DNA from: Desulfotalea sp.
GTDB lineage: Bacteria; Desulfobacterota; Desulfobulbia; Desulfobulbales; Desulfocapsaceae
DNA: 64,000 nt
Assembly (NCBI GenBank): GCA_002733995.1
Contig: NVXR01000038.1
Coordinates: 1-64,000 of the forward strand
Reading direction: 5' to 3'
Part shown: one piece after another, positions 54,985 through 63,059 of the stretch
Layout: the number at the start of each line of letters is the position of its first letter
Numbering within the stretch: position 1 is the stretch's first letter
Position numbers and translations under genes: made by a program
The notes under the pieces: generated by a model
Told to the model about the DNA's origin: nothing
The model's input: only the letters and a program-made list of their open reading frames with translations
The model's database searches: none

Positions 54985-55393
54985 GTTCACATGAAAAAAG
55001 CATCACAATAAAACTGTAAAACAGAGCGTTTGGTTTTACCCCGCATTTTCAACAGTTCTGACAGCTCTAGGTTCAATTTTATTTGCCACAAACCATAGTA
55101 TCTATGGTTTGTGGCAAATAGAACTCTAGATAATACCGCCAAGACTTCTCCTCGTATACATGTAGAATAACCCTGTTCTGCCCGCCACCACCCCCACCAA
55201 GACATCCTTGCGCATTCCAATTTCGCTGTCCATTTCCCCTGTCAGCCTCTGTGCCTTTTTTTAACACCATGCCCTTATTCAGCCTATTATCCATCGGTTC
55301 AGGCAACGCCATATTCATAGGCCTGGGGTGTAGTAAGGTATTTGTAAGATCCTTTTTTCATATTAATTATTTTAATATTAGAGGATTACAGAT
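54985..55393. other. Intergenic region with an 18-bp palindrome
   Basis: Downstream of ychF. The main feature is the palindrome at 55081-55119 (separate entry). A minus-strand frame of 79 codons (55079-55318, with a run of six Gly) covers part of it; it lacks a Shine-Dalgarno and I do not call it. No promoter stands out. Confidence 0.35.
55081..55119. repeat. 18-bp perfect palindrome with 3-base loop
   Basis: ATTTGCCACAAACCATAG (55081-55098) and its exact complement (55102-55119). Partial further pairing outside (TCTAG on the left with CTAGA on the right). No U-run on either strand. Could be a stable transcript end or a small repeat element; no second copy seen in the window. Confidence 0.7.
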
Positions 55394-55546
55394 ATGACAA
55401 CGCTACAAAAAGAACAACTCTACAACAAATGGAATTCATGTGGTCGAGACACAAGAATTGAACTTACCTGCAAGTATCTGAAAATCTTAAGATCAGGCGA
55501 GCCCCAAACAACCTGGTTACAGTTTTTAGCAAACCATCTTGCGTGA
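55394..55546 (+). CDS. Small protein of unknown function (50 residues)
   Basis: ATG 55394 with GAGG eight bases upstream, 50 codons ending TGA at 55544-55546. Soluble, helical, with two Cys and a C-terminal TWLQFLANHL segment. Its spacing of Trp and the FL...L end resembles the 67-residue product encoded about 100 bases downstream (LEFLRTKL), so the two may be diverged paralogues. No family recognised. Confidence 0.5.
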   Translation: MTTLQKEQLYNKWNSCGRDTRIELTCKYLKILRSGEPQTTWLQFLANHLA

Positions 55547-55650
55547 GGATGAGCATTAGTCCGGAATGCCTCTCCCCTTTTGAGTAGTCCATCGAGGCCT
55601 CTCTCCGACTTTATGGCTATAAAAAATAGTTTTTTAGATAAAAGGTAATA

Positions 55651-55854
55651 GTGAAAAACAACAAGCAACTCACACCAGCTCAGATAAAAGATCTTTCCAT
55701 CGAATGGGCGATCTACAGCAAGAGTCAACAGGAACCTATTTTGCAAGAATTCCGCGACACCTGTAATGAAAAATGCAGTCACGATGACTTCCTTGAATTC
55801 CTACGAACCAAACTACAAATGGACGGATACTGGAAAAAGATTGGCATAGTGTAA
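55651..55854 (+). CDS. Small protein of unknown function (67 residues)
   Basis: GTG start with AAAAGG a few bases upstream. Soluble and helical (IEWAIYSKSQQEP, DDFLEFLRTKLQMDG). Shares a W...FLxFLxxxL layout with the preceding small gene. Two Cys. No family recognised. Confidence 0.5.
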   Translation: MKNNKQLTPAQIKDLSIEWAIYSKSQQEPILQEFRDTCNEKCSHDDFLEFLRTKLQMDGYWKKIGIV

Positions 55855-56233
55855 ACCTTACGACCGTATTGCCCTCCTCCCCCCTCCCCCGTATAATCTA
55901 TGTAGTCCACCACCCTTTGAAAAAACACCTCCCTTTAGCGTTCTTGACTTAAGGAAAAGAAGAGGCAAGCGTAACAATAGGAATCGTCCAGCGCCAGCTC
56001 AACAATAATATTTGCGTACAACTCATGGATGCATGAGAATATGGTGGACAGCAGACTTGTCGACGTTAAATCAAAACATTCTTATGCTGACCTAAGAAAA
56101 ATTATAAACAGCCTTCCATCTGAAGACATGTTATTACAGTTAAATAGTCAAAAATAAGCCCCTACACAATCTGCGCTTATCACTTATATCTATCCCCATT
56201 CCAGAGATAGTGCCCCGACCAAAGGAGACGAAG
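55855..56233. other. Intergenic region, about 380 bases
   Basis: Contains a possible 38-codon frame (56041-56157, product beginning MVDSRLVDVKSKHS) without a convincing Shine-Dalgarno. The Shine-Dalgarno (AAGGAG) of the following membrane-protein gene is at its right end. Nothing else seen. Confidence 0.3.
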
Positions 56234-56503
56234 ATGCTTCACCAAAGTTGGCTGTCAATTTTATTTTTTTCATTTGCCTTTGCAGCAGTTAGCAATGCTT
56301 TTATTGCCTGCTTTTCTGCTTTTAATTACAAAAATACTCCAGCAGGGAAACTAAGCCACAGTCAACTTCGCGTAAAACAGGGCAACGCTAATTTCGAACA
56401 ACGTTTCAATGTTTTTATTTTATCTCTTCTTTTCAGCGTCACAAGTCTTCGTATTCTTTTAATCACCATTGTTTTGGCAACCATTAGCAATTTTATCTTG
56501 TAA
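56234..56503 (+). CDS. Small two-helix membrane protein of unknown function
   Basis: About 89 residues from ATG 56234, placed by AAGGAG seven bases upstream; the frame extends to 56210. Hydrophobic segments about 5-30 and 60-88 flank a hydrophilic loop (KNTPAGKLSHSQLRVKQGN). No family recognised. Surrounded by other short genes. Confidence 0.5.
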   Translation: MLHQSWLSILFFSFAFAAVSNAFIACFSAFNYKNTPAGKLSHSQLRVKQGNANFEQRFNVFILSLLFSVTSLRILLITIVLATISNFIL

Positions 56504-56872
56504 CTCATCAGATGGCCCCAAAATATCGGCACATCATGCCAAAAGCCCTACAACCTGCCATGAATATTATTTTTAGCGGATTACTCTGACATCAACAGAT
56601 TCGAGCTTATAGTAATATATACACAGGCGGCGATACAGACAGCGCCTGTCAATAGTGTTGAAGAGTTGCCGAGAAACATCGATGTAAAATGCTAATTTCA
56701 AAGTATTTAGACTAGAAAATTCAGCTAAATACCCAAGCACATCACCTGTACAACTGTTATCAGACCGCTTCTTACCTACGCACCAGCCGCTGTCTCCCTT
56801 CCCCGCTTAAGCCCATGTTACCACGAGTTGTAGCAACCATTGCCCAATGAGATCAATTAAGGAGTAAATACA
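56504..56872. other. Intergenic region, 369 bases
   Basis: A hairpin (ACAGGCG 56623-56629 with CGCCTGT 56643-56649, 13-base loop) is the only structure noticed. No ORF with supporting signals. Confidence 0.3.
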
Positions 56873-57226
56873 ATGATGTTTCAACCAGTCAATGATCATA
56901 CAATGTTATGTCAACCCACCACAGTAGACGCCGTAGTTGACCTACTTTTCGAAGATATTTCACTCAGAGATCGTGTTGTTATGGCAGGGCTCAGCGAACA
57001 GGAGTTTGACTCTAGAGTCTACTTGTCCATGGCAAAAATTCTGAGAAAAGAATTTGGTCTTTACAGTGGCAACGATGAACTCCTTAAATCCTGTTTTTCC
57101 TACCTTGGAACTGATTACGATTCATTTGAAGACCCTGCCATGGTGATAATTAAAGAGCTGTGGAAAAGAGTAAAGAACGGCCACAGCCTGAGACTTGTCG
57201 AGAAAAAAAACGGCACAAGTACCTAG
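56873..57226 (+). CDS. Conserved small protein of unknown function
   Basis: 117 residues, soluble and helical, with the block TVDAVVDLLFEDISLRDR and the later DPAMVIIKELWKRV, a pattern I associate with short uncharacterised proteins of sulfate-reducing Desulfobacterota. Good AAGGAG nine bases before the ATG. Stand-alone upstream of fumarase. Confidence 0.6.
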   Translation: MMFQPVNDHTMLCQPTTVDAVVDLLFEDISLRDRVVMAGLSEQEFDSRVYLSMAKILRKEFGLYSGNDELLKSCFSYLGTDYDSFEDPAMVIIKELWKRVKNGHSLRLVEKKNGTST

Positions 57227-57589
57227 CTCCTAATAGCCTGGCACAAGGCAAACGGACAGACCTTTTTTTTACAGGTTATACACAGTAGATTTCAATCAAG
57301 TTTTTGTAACTATTCAGGCGACACGTTACTGTCGGTCCCCTCCCCCCCTGTAGCTGTTGCTCTGCAATTCAAAGCTCTTCAATTGTGACCACGAAGTTAC
57401 GAATATTATTAAGAGCGTCCACGGGGGAAGTAGTTGGAGTGGTACAGAAAAGTTACGACATTTTCACCTTAATCCATCTTTTTTATGGCCAAGTCCTTGA
57501 CCGAAATGTAGAGTAAGGCATTTTCTTTTCATAGAGACTCAAACGTTACTGTAGATTTCAGAACTCACTCATTTCACCAAGGGTTGACC
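57227..57589. other. Intergenic region before fumarase
   Basis: A C7-containing run (near 57340) and AT-rich leader sequence; no hairpin with a U-run, ORF or recognised operator. Confidence 0.3.
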
Positions 57590-59101
57590 ATGAACACAAT
57601 CAAAAAAGCGGATTTCGTAACATCCATCGCAGACAGCCTCCAGTACATCTCTTATTACCATCCTTTAGATTTTGTAAAAGCGTTACACAAGGCCTACAAA
57701 CGTGAAAAAAATAAGGCGGCCAAAGACGCAATCGGCCAGATCCTTATTAACTCGAAAATGTCTGCCATTGGCAAACGCCCCATCTGCCAGGACACAGGGA
57801 TTGTGACCGCTTTTATTAAAGTCGGTTCAAAATGCCAATTCGATACAGAGGATACCATTCAGGAAATGGTGGATGCAGGTGTTCGCCTTGCCTATAGCAA
57901 CAAAAGTAATCCTTTACGCTTTTCTGTGGTCGAAAACCCTGCCACCGAGCGTAAGAACACCCGAGATAACACACCAGCTGTTATCTATACGGAGATTGTA
58001 CCTGGCGATGGTATCGAGGTGCATATCGCAGCCAAAGGTGGGGGCTCTGAAAACAAGAGTAAATGCGTTATGCTTAACCCCAGTGACTCCATAGTTGATT
58101 GGGTTAAGAAAATTGTGCCAACCATGGGCGCAGGATGGTGCCCTCCCGGAATCATAGGCCTTGGAATTGGTGGAACTGCAGACAAGGCAATGGTAATGGC
58201 CAAAGAATCCCTTATGCAGCCCGTTGACATAGACGAGCTCATCGAGAGAGGTCCCAAAGACAAGCTCGAAGAACTTCGTCTTGAACTGTACAACGCCATT
58301 AACAGTCTGGGCATTGGCGCCCAGGGATTAGGTGGACTTACCACAGTGGTCGACGTTAAAATTGCCCAGTTTCCAACCCACGCGGCCTCTCTTCCTGTGG
58401 CACTTATTCCCAATTGTGCAGCCACACGCCACACCCACTTCGTCCTTGATGGATCAGGCCCCGCGGAGCTGACACCACCAGATATAAACGAATGGCCAGA
58501 CATCTCTCTTGGAACTGGAGACGAGATAAAAAGAGTGTTTTTGGACAACATTACCAAAGAAGAAATCGGGACCTGGAAATCGGGCCAGACGCTTCTGCTC
58601 AACGGCAAAATTCTCACCGGCCGGGATGCCGCACACAAACGCATCCAAGATCTGCTGGACCAAGGCAAGCCCCTCCCCGAAGGTGTCGACTTTAACGGTA
58701 GGTTTATCTATTACGTAGGACCAGTTGATCCTGTTGGTGATGAAATTGTTGGCCCCGCAGGCCCAACAACGTCAACGAGAATGGATAAATATACTGACAT
58801 GATGCTTGATCAGACCGGGCTCATTGGCATGATAGGAAAATCAGAACGTGGTGACGCCACCATAGCTGCCATAAAAAAACATGGCACGGTGTATTGTATG
58901 GCTGTGGGCGGCGCCGCATACCTTGTATCAAAAGCCATTAAAAAATCAAGAGTCGTTGCCTTTGCAGAGCTTGGAATGGAAGCCATCTATGAATTTGAGG
59001 TGGAAGATATGCCGGTTACCGTGGCGGTTGATTCAAGCGGTGAAGCAGTGCATAAAACAGGTCCCACATTTTGGCAGAAGGAAATTGCTGCAATGAAATG
59101 A
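57590..59101 (+). CDS. fumA: Fumarate hydratase, class I (iron-sulfur)
   Basis: 503 residues from ATG 57590 (AAGGG upstream; TTG 57584 possible). Oxygen-sensitive [4Fe-4S] enzyme of the TCA/reductive branch. Cluster Cys candidates lie in RPICQDTG, MGAGWCPPG and IPNCAATRH; the alpha and beta regions are fused as in FumA. Convergent with a U32 gene, separated by a long hairpin. Confidence 0.95.
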   Translation: MNTIKKADFVTSIADSLQYISYYHPLDFVKALHKAYKREKNKAAKDAIGQILINSKMSAIGKRPICQDTGIVTAFIKVGSKCQFDTEDTIQEMVDAGVRLAYSNKSNPLRFSVVENPATERKNTRDNTPAVIYTEIVPGDGIEVHIAAKGGGSENKSKCVMLNPSDSIVDWVKKIVPTMGAGWCPPGIIGLGIGGTADKAMVMAKESLMQPVDIDELIERGPKDKLEELRLELYNAINSLGIGAQGLGGLTTVVDVKIAQFPTHAASLPVALIPNCAATRHTHFVLDGSGPAELTPPDINEWPDISLGTGDEIKRVFLDNITKEEIGTWKSGQTLLLNGKILTGRDAAHKRIQDLLDQGKPLPEGVDFNGRFIYYVGPVDPVGDEIVGPAGPTTSTRMDKYTDMMLDQTGLIGMIGKSERGDATIAAIKKHGTVYCMAVGGAAYLVSKAIKKSRVVAFAELGMEAIYEFEVEDMPVTVAVDSSGEAVHKTGPTFWQKEIAAMK

Positions 59102-59116
59102 TTTGAGATAGTCCAC

Positions 59117-59154
59117 GGACAATGGGCAATCGTTTTGCAGATTGCCCATTGTCC
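59117..59154. terminator. 15-bp hairpin between convergent fumarase and U32 genes
   Basis: GGACAATGGGCAATC (59117-59131) pairs perfectly with 59140-59154, 8-base loop. It lies in the 59-base gap between convergent stops and probably ends both transcripts, though no U-run follows on either strand. Confidence 0.55.
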
Positions 59155-59160
59155 ATGCGG

Positions 59161-60477
59161 CTATACAACAATTTGTGGTAGTGGTGTTTTTTTCCTTCTA
59201 AAAATTGAATTTATTTCACATTCAGGCAGCACTGGCTCTGTGTACAAAAAAAGCCTATTGCCGGGATTCGCCTTCTCAACCACCCGCCCTTCTTCATCTT
59301 CCATGCGGGTAATAGTAACACTATCACAGCCAATGCCCTTCAGCATATATTCAATTTTCTCCCCTGGATGAACGGTGTTTCTCATCTCAACGAATGGCGC
59401 TTTTCCTACCTGTCTGACAACAGCCACCGGCTCATATCCTTGTTCTGCCCGAGAAGAACTGTAAATCATCTCGGAACTACCCGGTTTTTCGATGATAAAA
59501 TTCTCGGTCATGCCACGGGTTCCGGATCGACTAATTTCGTCGAGGAAGGTGTCCGGAAAACGTATCTTCTCCGGCTCTATCCAAGCATCTGCCGGAAGAG
59601 CTTTCAGATAATCCAGAGCCGCGCGGTAAATCCTTACCACCCCGCCAACATAGAAGATTGACTTCATGCGACCTTCAATTTTCAATGAATCAACACCACT
59701 GGCCACCAATCGAGGTAACATCTCAAGCAGACAGAGATCTTTAGAGTTGAAGATATAGGTCCCTCTCTCATCTTCCTGAACCGGGTAGTACTCCCCTGGA
59801 CGTTTTTCCTCAACCAGAGAATAACTAAACCTGCACGGATGGGAACAGCTGCCCTTATTGGCATCTCGACCTGTCAAATAGTTGGAAAGCATACATCTCC
59901 CAGAATAGGAAATACAAAGAGCTCCATGGATAAAGATCTCCAGCTCTCCCCTAACCTTGGAACGAATCTCATTAATTTCCACAAGAGAAAGCTCTCTGGC
60001 AAGATTTAATCGAGAAGCCCCCTGGGCCAGCCAAAATGCGGCGGATTCATGATTTGTCACATTTGCCTGGGTCGACAGATGCACTGGCATAGCAGGTACA
60101 GTGCGACGACATATACTGAGTACACCAGGATCGGAAACGATCACCCCATCAACACCGATTGCATCAAGTTCATGTAAATACGAGGGAAGACCGTCAAGAT
60201 CCTGATTATGTGCAAATATATTAATAGTCACATAAACCTGCACGCCATATTTATGTGCATAAATCACCCCATCCCGCATGGCATCTGCACTAAAATTCCC
60301 CGCTTTGGCGCGCAGGCTAAATTCTTTACCACCAAGATACACAGCGTCGGCGCCATAATGCACGGCAGTGACCAGCTTTTCATAGTTTCCGGCGGGGGCG
60401 AGTAGTTCGGGGAAGGTAATTGCAGCGGCTGTCCTGGGCCCTTTCGAGGACTTGGCATTTTGTCTGTTTTCGATCAT
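59161..60477 (-). CDS. trhP: U32 family protein, TrhP-like (tRNA 5-hydroxyuridine synthesis)
   Basis: 438 residues. TIM-barrel U32 domain starting FPELLAPAGNYEK, IHGALCISYSGRC near residue 190, and further Cys in GSCSHPC and DLCLLEML. Length and architecture fit TrhP (YegQ), which makes 5-hydroxyuridine at tRNA position 34 from prephenate. Divergent from mnmA, another wobble-uridine modification gene. The window thus carries both U32 classes. Confidence 0.85.
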   Translation of the reverse strand: MIENRQNAKSSKGPRTAAAITFPELLAPAGNYEKLVTAVHYGADAVYLGGKEFSLRAKAGNFSADAMRDGVIYAHKYGVQVYVTINIFAHNQDLDGLPSYLHELDAIGVDGVIVSDPGVLSICRRTVPAMPVHLSTQANVTNHESAAFWLAQGASRLNLARELSLVEINEIRSKVRGELEIFIHGALCISYSGRCMLSNYLTGRDANKGSCSHPCRFSYSLVEEKRPGEYYPVQEDERGTYIFNSKDLCLLEMLPRLVASGVDSLKIEGRMKSIFYVGGVVRIYRAALDYLKALPADAWIEPEKIRFPDTFLDEISRSGTRGMTENFIIEKPGSSEMIYSSSRAEQGYEPVAVVRQVGKAPFVEMRNTVHPGEKIEYMLKGIGCDSVTITRMEDEEGRVVEKANPGNRLFLYTEPVLPECEINSIFRRKKTPLPQIVV

Positions 60478-60677
60478 GATGAGGTAAAATATTTGACTTT
60501 TATTTTATTCTAGCCCTTTAGAAATTTCATTCATGTACTACAATGGTACAGAGTATTTTAGAGGGCTTTTTCGTACAACTGTATGGATACACCGATATGT
60601 ATGTATGAACGCCCTCGATTTCAAGACAATTCTAATGGACACCCGTACGGTTGTTCCTCACAGTGGTATATTGAATT

Positions 60678-61703
60678 ATGAAAATTGGTATTGCAATGAG
60701 TGGTGGCGTCGACTCCACCGCCTGTGCATTAATGCTCAGAGAAAAACATCAGGTTAAAGGTTATTTTATGCGCCTTGCCCAACCTGATTTTAGTGAGCAA
60801 AAAGTCAGAGTGGAAGCCATAGCGAGTAGGCTGGGTATTGAGCTGCATATCATCGACCTGAGAAAAGAATTCGACCAAGCTGTTCTTGACTACTTTTCAG
60901 GGAGTTATTTTAAAGGCCTCACCCCCAACCCCTGTGTCATATGCAATAAAGAGATTAAATTTGGTCTGTTTTTAGATGCTATTCTCGAAGCCGGAATGGA
61001 GAAAATGGCGACCGGTCACTATGCACGAGTTGTAAAGAATGACACCTTGTATAAGCTTAAGACTGGCCTTGACCCTAAAAAGGATCAATCGTATTTTCTG
61101 GCACGACTCAATCAACAGCAACTTGACTCTGTCCTCTTCCCCTTAGGTGATAAAGAGAAAGATTCAATCTATGAATATGTTGAAGAGAATGGCTTCAACC
61201 ATTTCAGGGGCCAGGAAAGTCAAGACGTTTGCTTTCTTGAAAAAAACCAGATAAGCAACTTTTTAGACACAAGAAATACCAACGCTATGGCGAAGGGTGC
61301 CATTGTGTCAACAAAGGGCAAGATCCTCGGCGAACATACAGGGCTTTTTCATTACACCATCGGCCAACGCAAAGGGCTTGGTATTTCCAGTCCTGAACCA
61401 CTCTACGTCATAGGTCTTGATCCAAAAAACGACACTGTTATAGTCGGTACAAACGACGAACTTTTCAGTAAGACTATCCAGGTAACAGACCTTCACTGGC
61501 TCAGCGGCACTCCACCTGATCTCGATCAGGCTTACAACATACGTATACGCTACAGCCACAGAGGCTCTCTTGCCCACCTGGAAATCCGGGATAAAACCTG
61601 TGGCACATTCACCTTTTCTGAGCCGCAAAGGGCTATTACACCGGGACAATTTGCTGTTGTTTACAATAATACAGAGCTACTCGGCTCTGGTATCATAGCC
61701 TAG
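60678..61703 (+). CDS. mnmA: tRNA-specific 2-thiouridylase
   Basis: 341 residues. Thiolates U34 of Lys, Glu and Gln tRNAs. PP-loop AMSGGVDST, catalytic Cys in NPCVICNKEIKFG, second Cys in SQDVCFL, KKDQSYFL and GQRKGLG. The Shine-Dalgarno is weak. Twelve bases ahead of mtaB, forming a tRNA-modification operon with cinA. Confidence 0.96.
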   Translation: MKIGIAMSGGVDSTACALMLREKHQVKGYFMRLAQPDFSEQKVRVEAIASRLGIELHIIDLRKEFDQAVLDYFSGSYFKGLTPNPCVICNKEIKFGLFLDAILEAGMEKMATGHYARVVKNDTLYKLKTGLDPKKDQSYFLARLNQQQLDSVLFPLGDKEKDSIYEYVEENGFNHFRGQESQDVCFLEKNQISNFLDTRNTNAMAKGAIVSTKGKILGEHTGLFHYTIGQRKGLGISSPEPLYVIGLDPKNDTVIVGTNDELFSKTIQVTDLHWLSGTPPDLDQAYNIRIRYSHRGSLAHLEIRDKTCGTFTFSEPQRAITPGQFAVVYNNTELLGSGIIA

Positions 61704-61715
61704 GTTACAATTTTC

Positions 61716-63059
61716 ATGAAAAAAGTTTTTATCACCACCCTTGGATGTAAGGTCAATCAATACGAATCAGCGTCATTTAAGGCGGAATTTGAGGATGCCG
61801 GTGTTGAAATTGTCGGTAAAGATGATGCCGCAGATATTGTTATCATCAATACCTGTACCGTTACCGGCAACGCCAGCGCCCAATCGCGACAAACCATTCG
61901 CAAAATAGCCAGAAGAAATCCAGAGGCAAAAATTATTGTGACAGGATGCTACGCCGAAATAGCAGCCGATGAACTCGCCCAGGACAAAGAACTTGTTGGT
62001 CGAGACTTCACCCTTATAGGTAATTCCAAAAAAGACATCCTCGTCAATACAGCCCTCAGTGCAGATGAAACCACCACCCGGATCATCCTTGGCTCCATAA
62101 AAGATGCAAAAGAGATATGTGACTTGCCGGTACATAAGTTTGCAGGTCGCAGCAGGGCTTATCTGCGCATTCAGGATGGTTGCGAAAGCTTTTGCTCTTA
62201 CTGCATCGTACCCTATACCCGCGGCCCCAGTAGGTCACTTAGCCCCGAGAAGGTAATACAACAGGCCGAAACATTTGCCCAAGAGGGTCATAAAGAGATT
62301 GTCCTCACCGGGATACACATAGGCTATTACGGCAAAGACCTTGGGGGAGAAAACAATATCGTAACTCTCCTCAACCAGCTCACCCTGGCAACACCCGACG
62401 TTCACTATCGCATCAGCTCTCTTGAACCTGTTGAAATCACAGCCGAGTTACTTCAGCTGATGACTGCCAGAAGCAACATTCAGCACCATCTCCATATTCC
62501 TCTGCAAAGCGGTCACGATGATATTCTTAAACGAATGAACCGTAGATACAACACGGCAACATTTAAAGAGATAGTTGATAAATGCAAAACATATCTACCG
62601 GACGCCGCCATTGGCATAGATATTCTAGCCGGATTTCCAGGAGAATCGGACGAACAGTTCGCCGAGGCACTTGTGTTTTTACAAAACCTTGACTTTACCT
62701 ACCTGCACGTCTTCCCCTACTCAATCCGCCCTGGCACACCGGCTGCCACGTTCCCAGATCAAGTTAAAAAAGAGACTAAAGAACAAAGGGTTGCCAAACT
62801 CAGACAACTCAGTGATTATAAAAGAGACACTTTTTATGCAAGTCAACTTGAACGTACAGTAACAGTTCTTGTGGAGGGCAAACGAGATGATGCGAGTCTA
62901 CTCAAGGGGTTCAGTGACAATTACGTGGCCGTCCGTTTTCAAGGTGATGATAGCCTCATTAATCAGCGCGTTCAGGTAAAGCTTAAGACTCTTATTAACA
63001 ACTACGTTTTAGGAGAATACATTGGCTCCAATGAAAATCGAAATAATTGCCATCGGTGA
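61716..63059 (+). CDS. mtaB: tRNA t6A37 methylthiotransferase MtaB
   Basis: 447 residues. Makes ms2t6A at position 37. UPF0004 domain with TTLGCKVNQYESA, NTCTVTG and VTGCYAE (first Fe-S site), radical-SAM CX3CX2C in CESFCSYCIVP, and a C-terminal TRAM domain (about 370-440). It overlaps cinA. Confidence 0.95.
   Translation: MKKVFITTLGCKVNQYESASFKAEFEDAGVEIVGKDDAADIVIINTCTVTGNASAQSRQTIRKIARRNPEAKIIVTGCYAEIAADELAQDKELVGRDFTLIGNSKKDILVNTALSADETTTRIILGSIKDAKEICDLPVHKFAGRSRAYLRIQDGCESFCSYCIVPYTRGPSRSLSPEKVIQQAETFAQEGHKEIVLTGIHIGYYGKDLGGENNIVTLLNQLTLATPDVHYRISSLEPVEITAELLQLMTARSNIQHHLHIPLQSGHDDILKRMNRRYNTATFKEIVDKCKTYLPDAAIGIDILAGFPGESDEQFAEALVFLQNLDFTYLHVFPYSIRPGTPAATFPDQVKKETKEQRVAKLRQLSDYKRDTFYASQLERTVTVLVEGKRDDASLLKGFSDNYVAVRFQGDDSLINQRVQVKLKTLINNYVLGEYIGSNENRNNCHR

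Noticed and set aside
55079..55318. 79-codon minus-strand frame with a Gly6 run
   Set aside because: No Shine-Dalgarno or family; its end coincides with the palindrome, which explains the open frame as well. Not excluded, but unsupported.
57985..58668. 227-codon minus-strand frame inside fumarase
   Set aside because: Antisense shadow of a highly conserved enzyme; Ser/Pro-rich product typical of reverse-strand artefacts.
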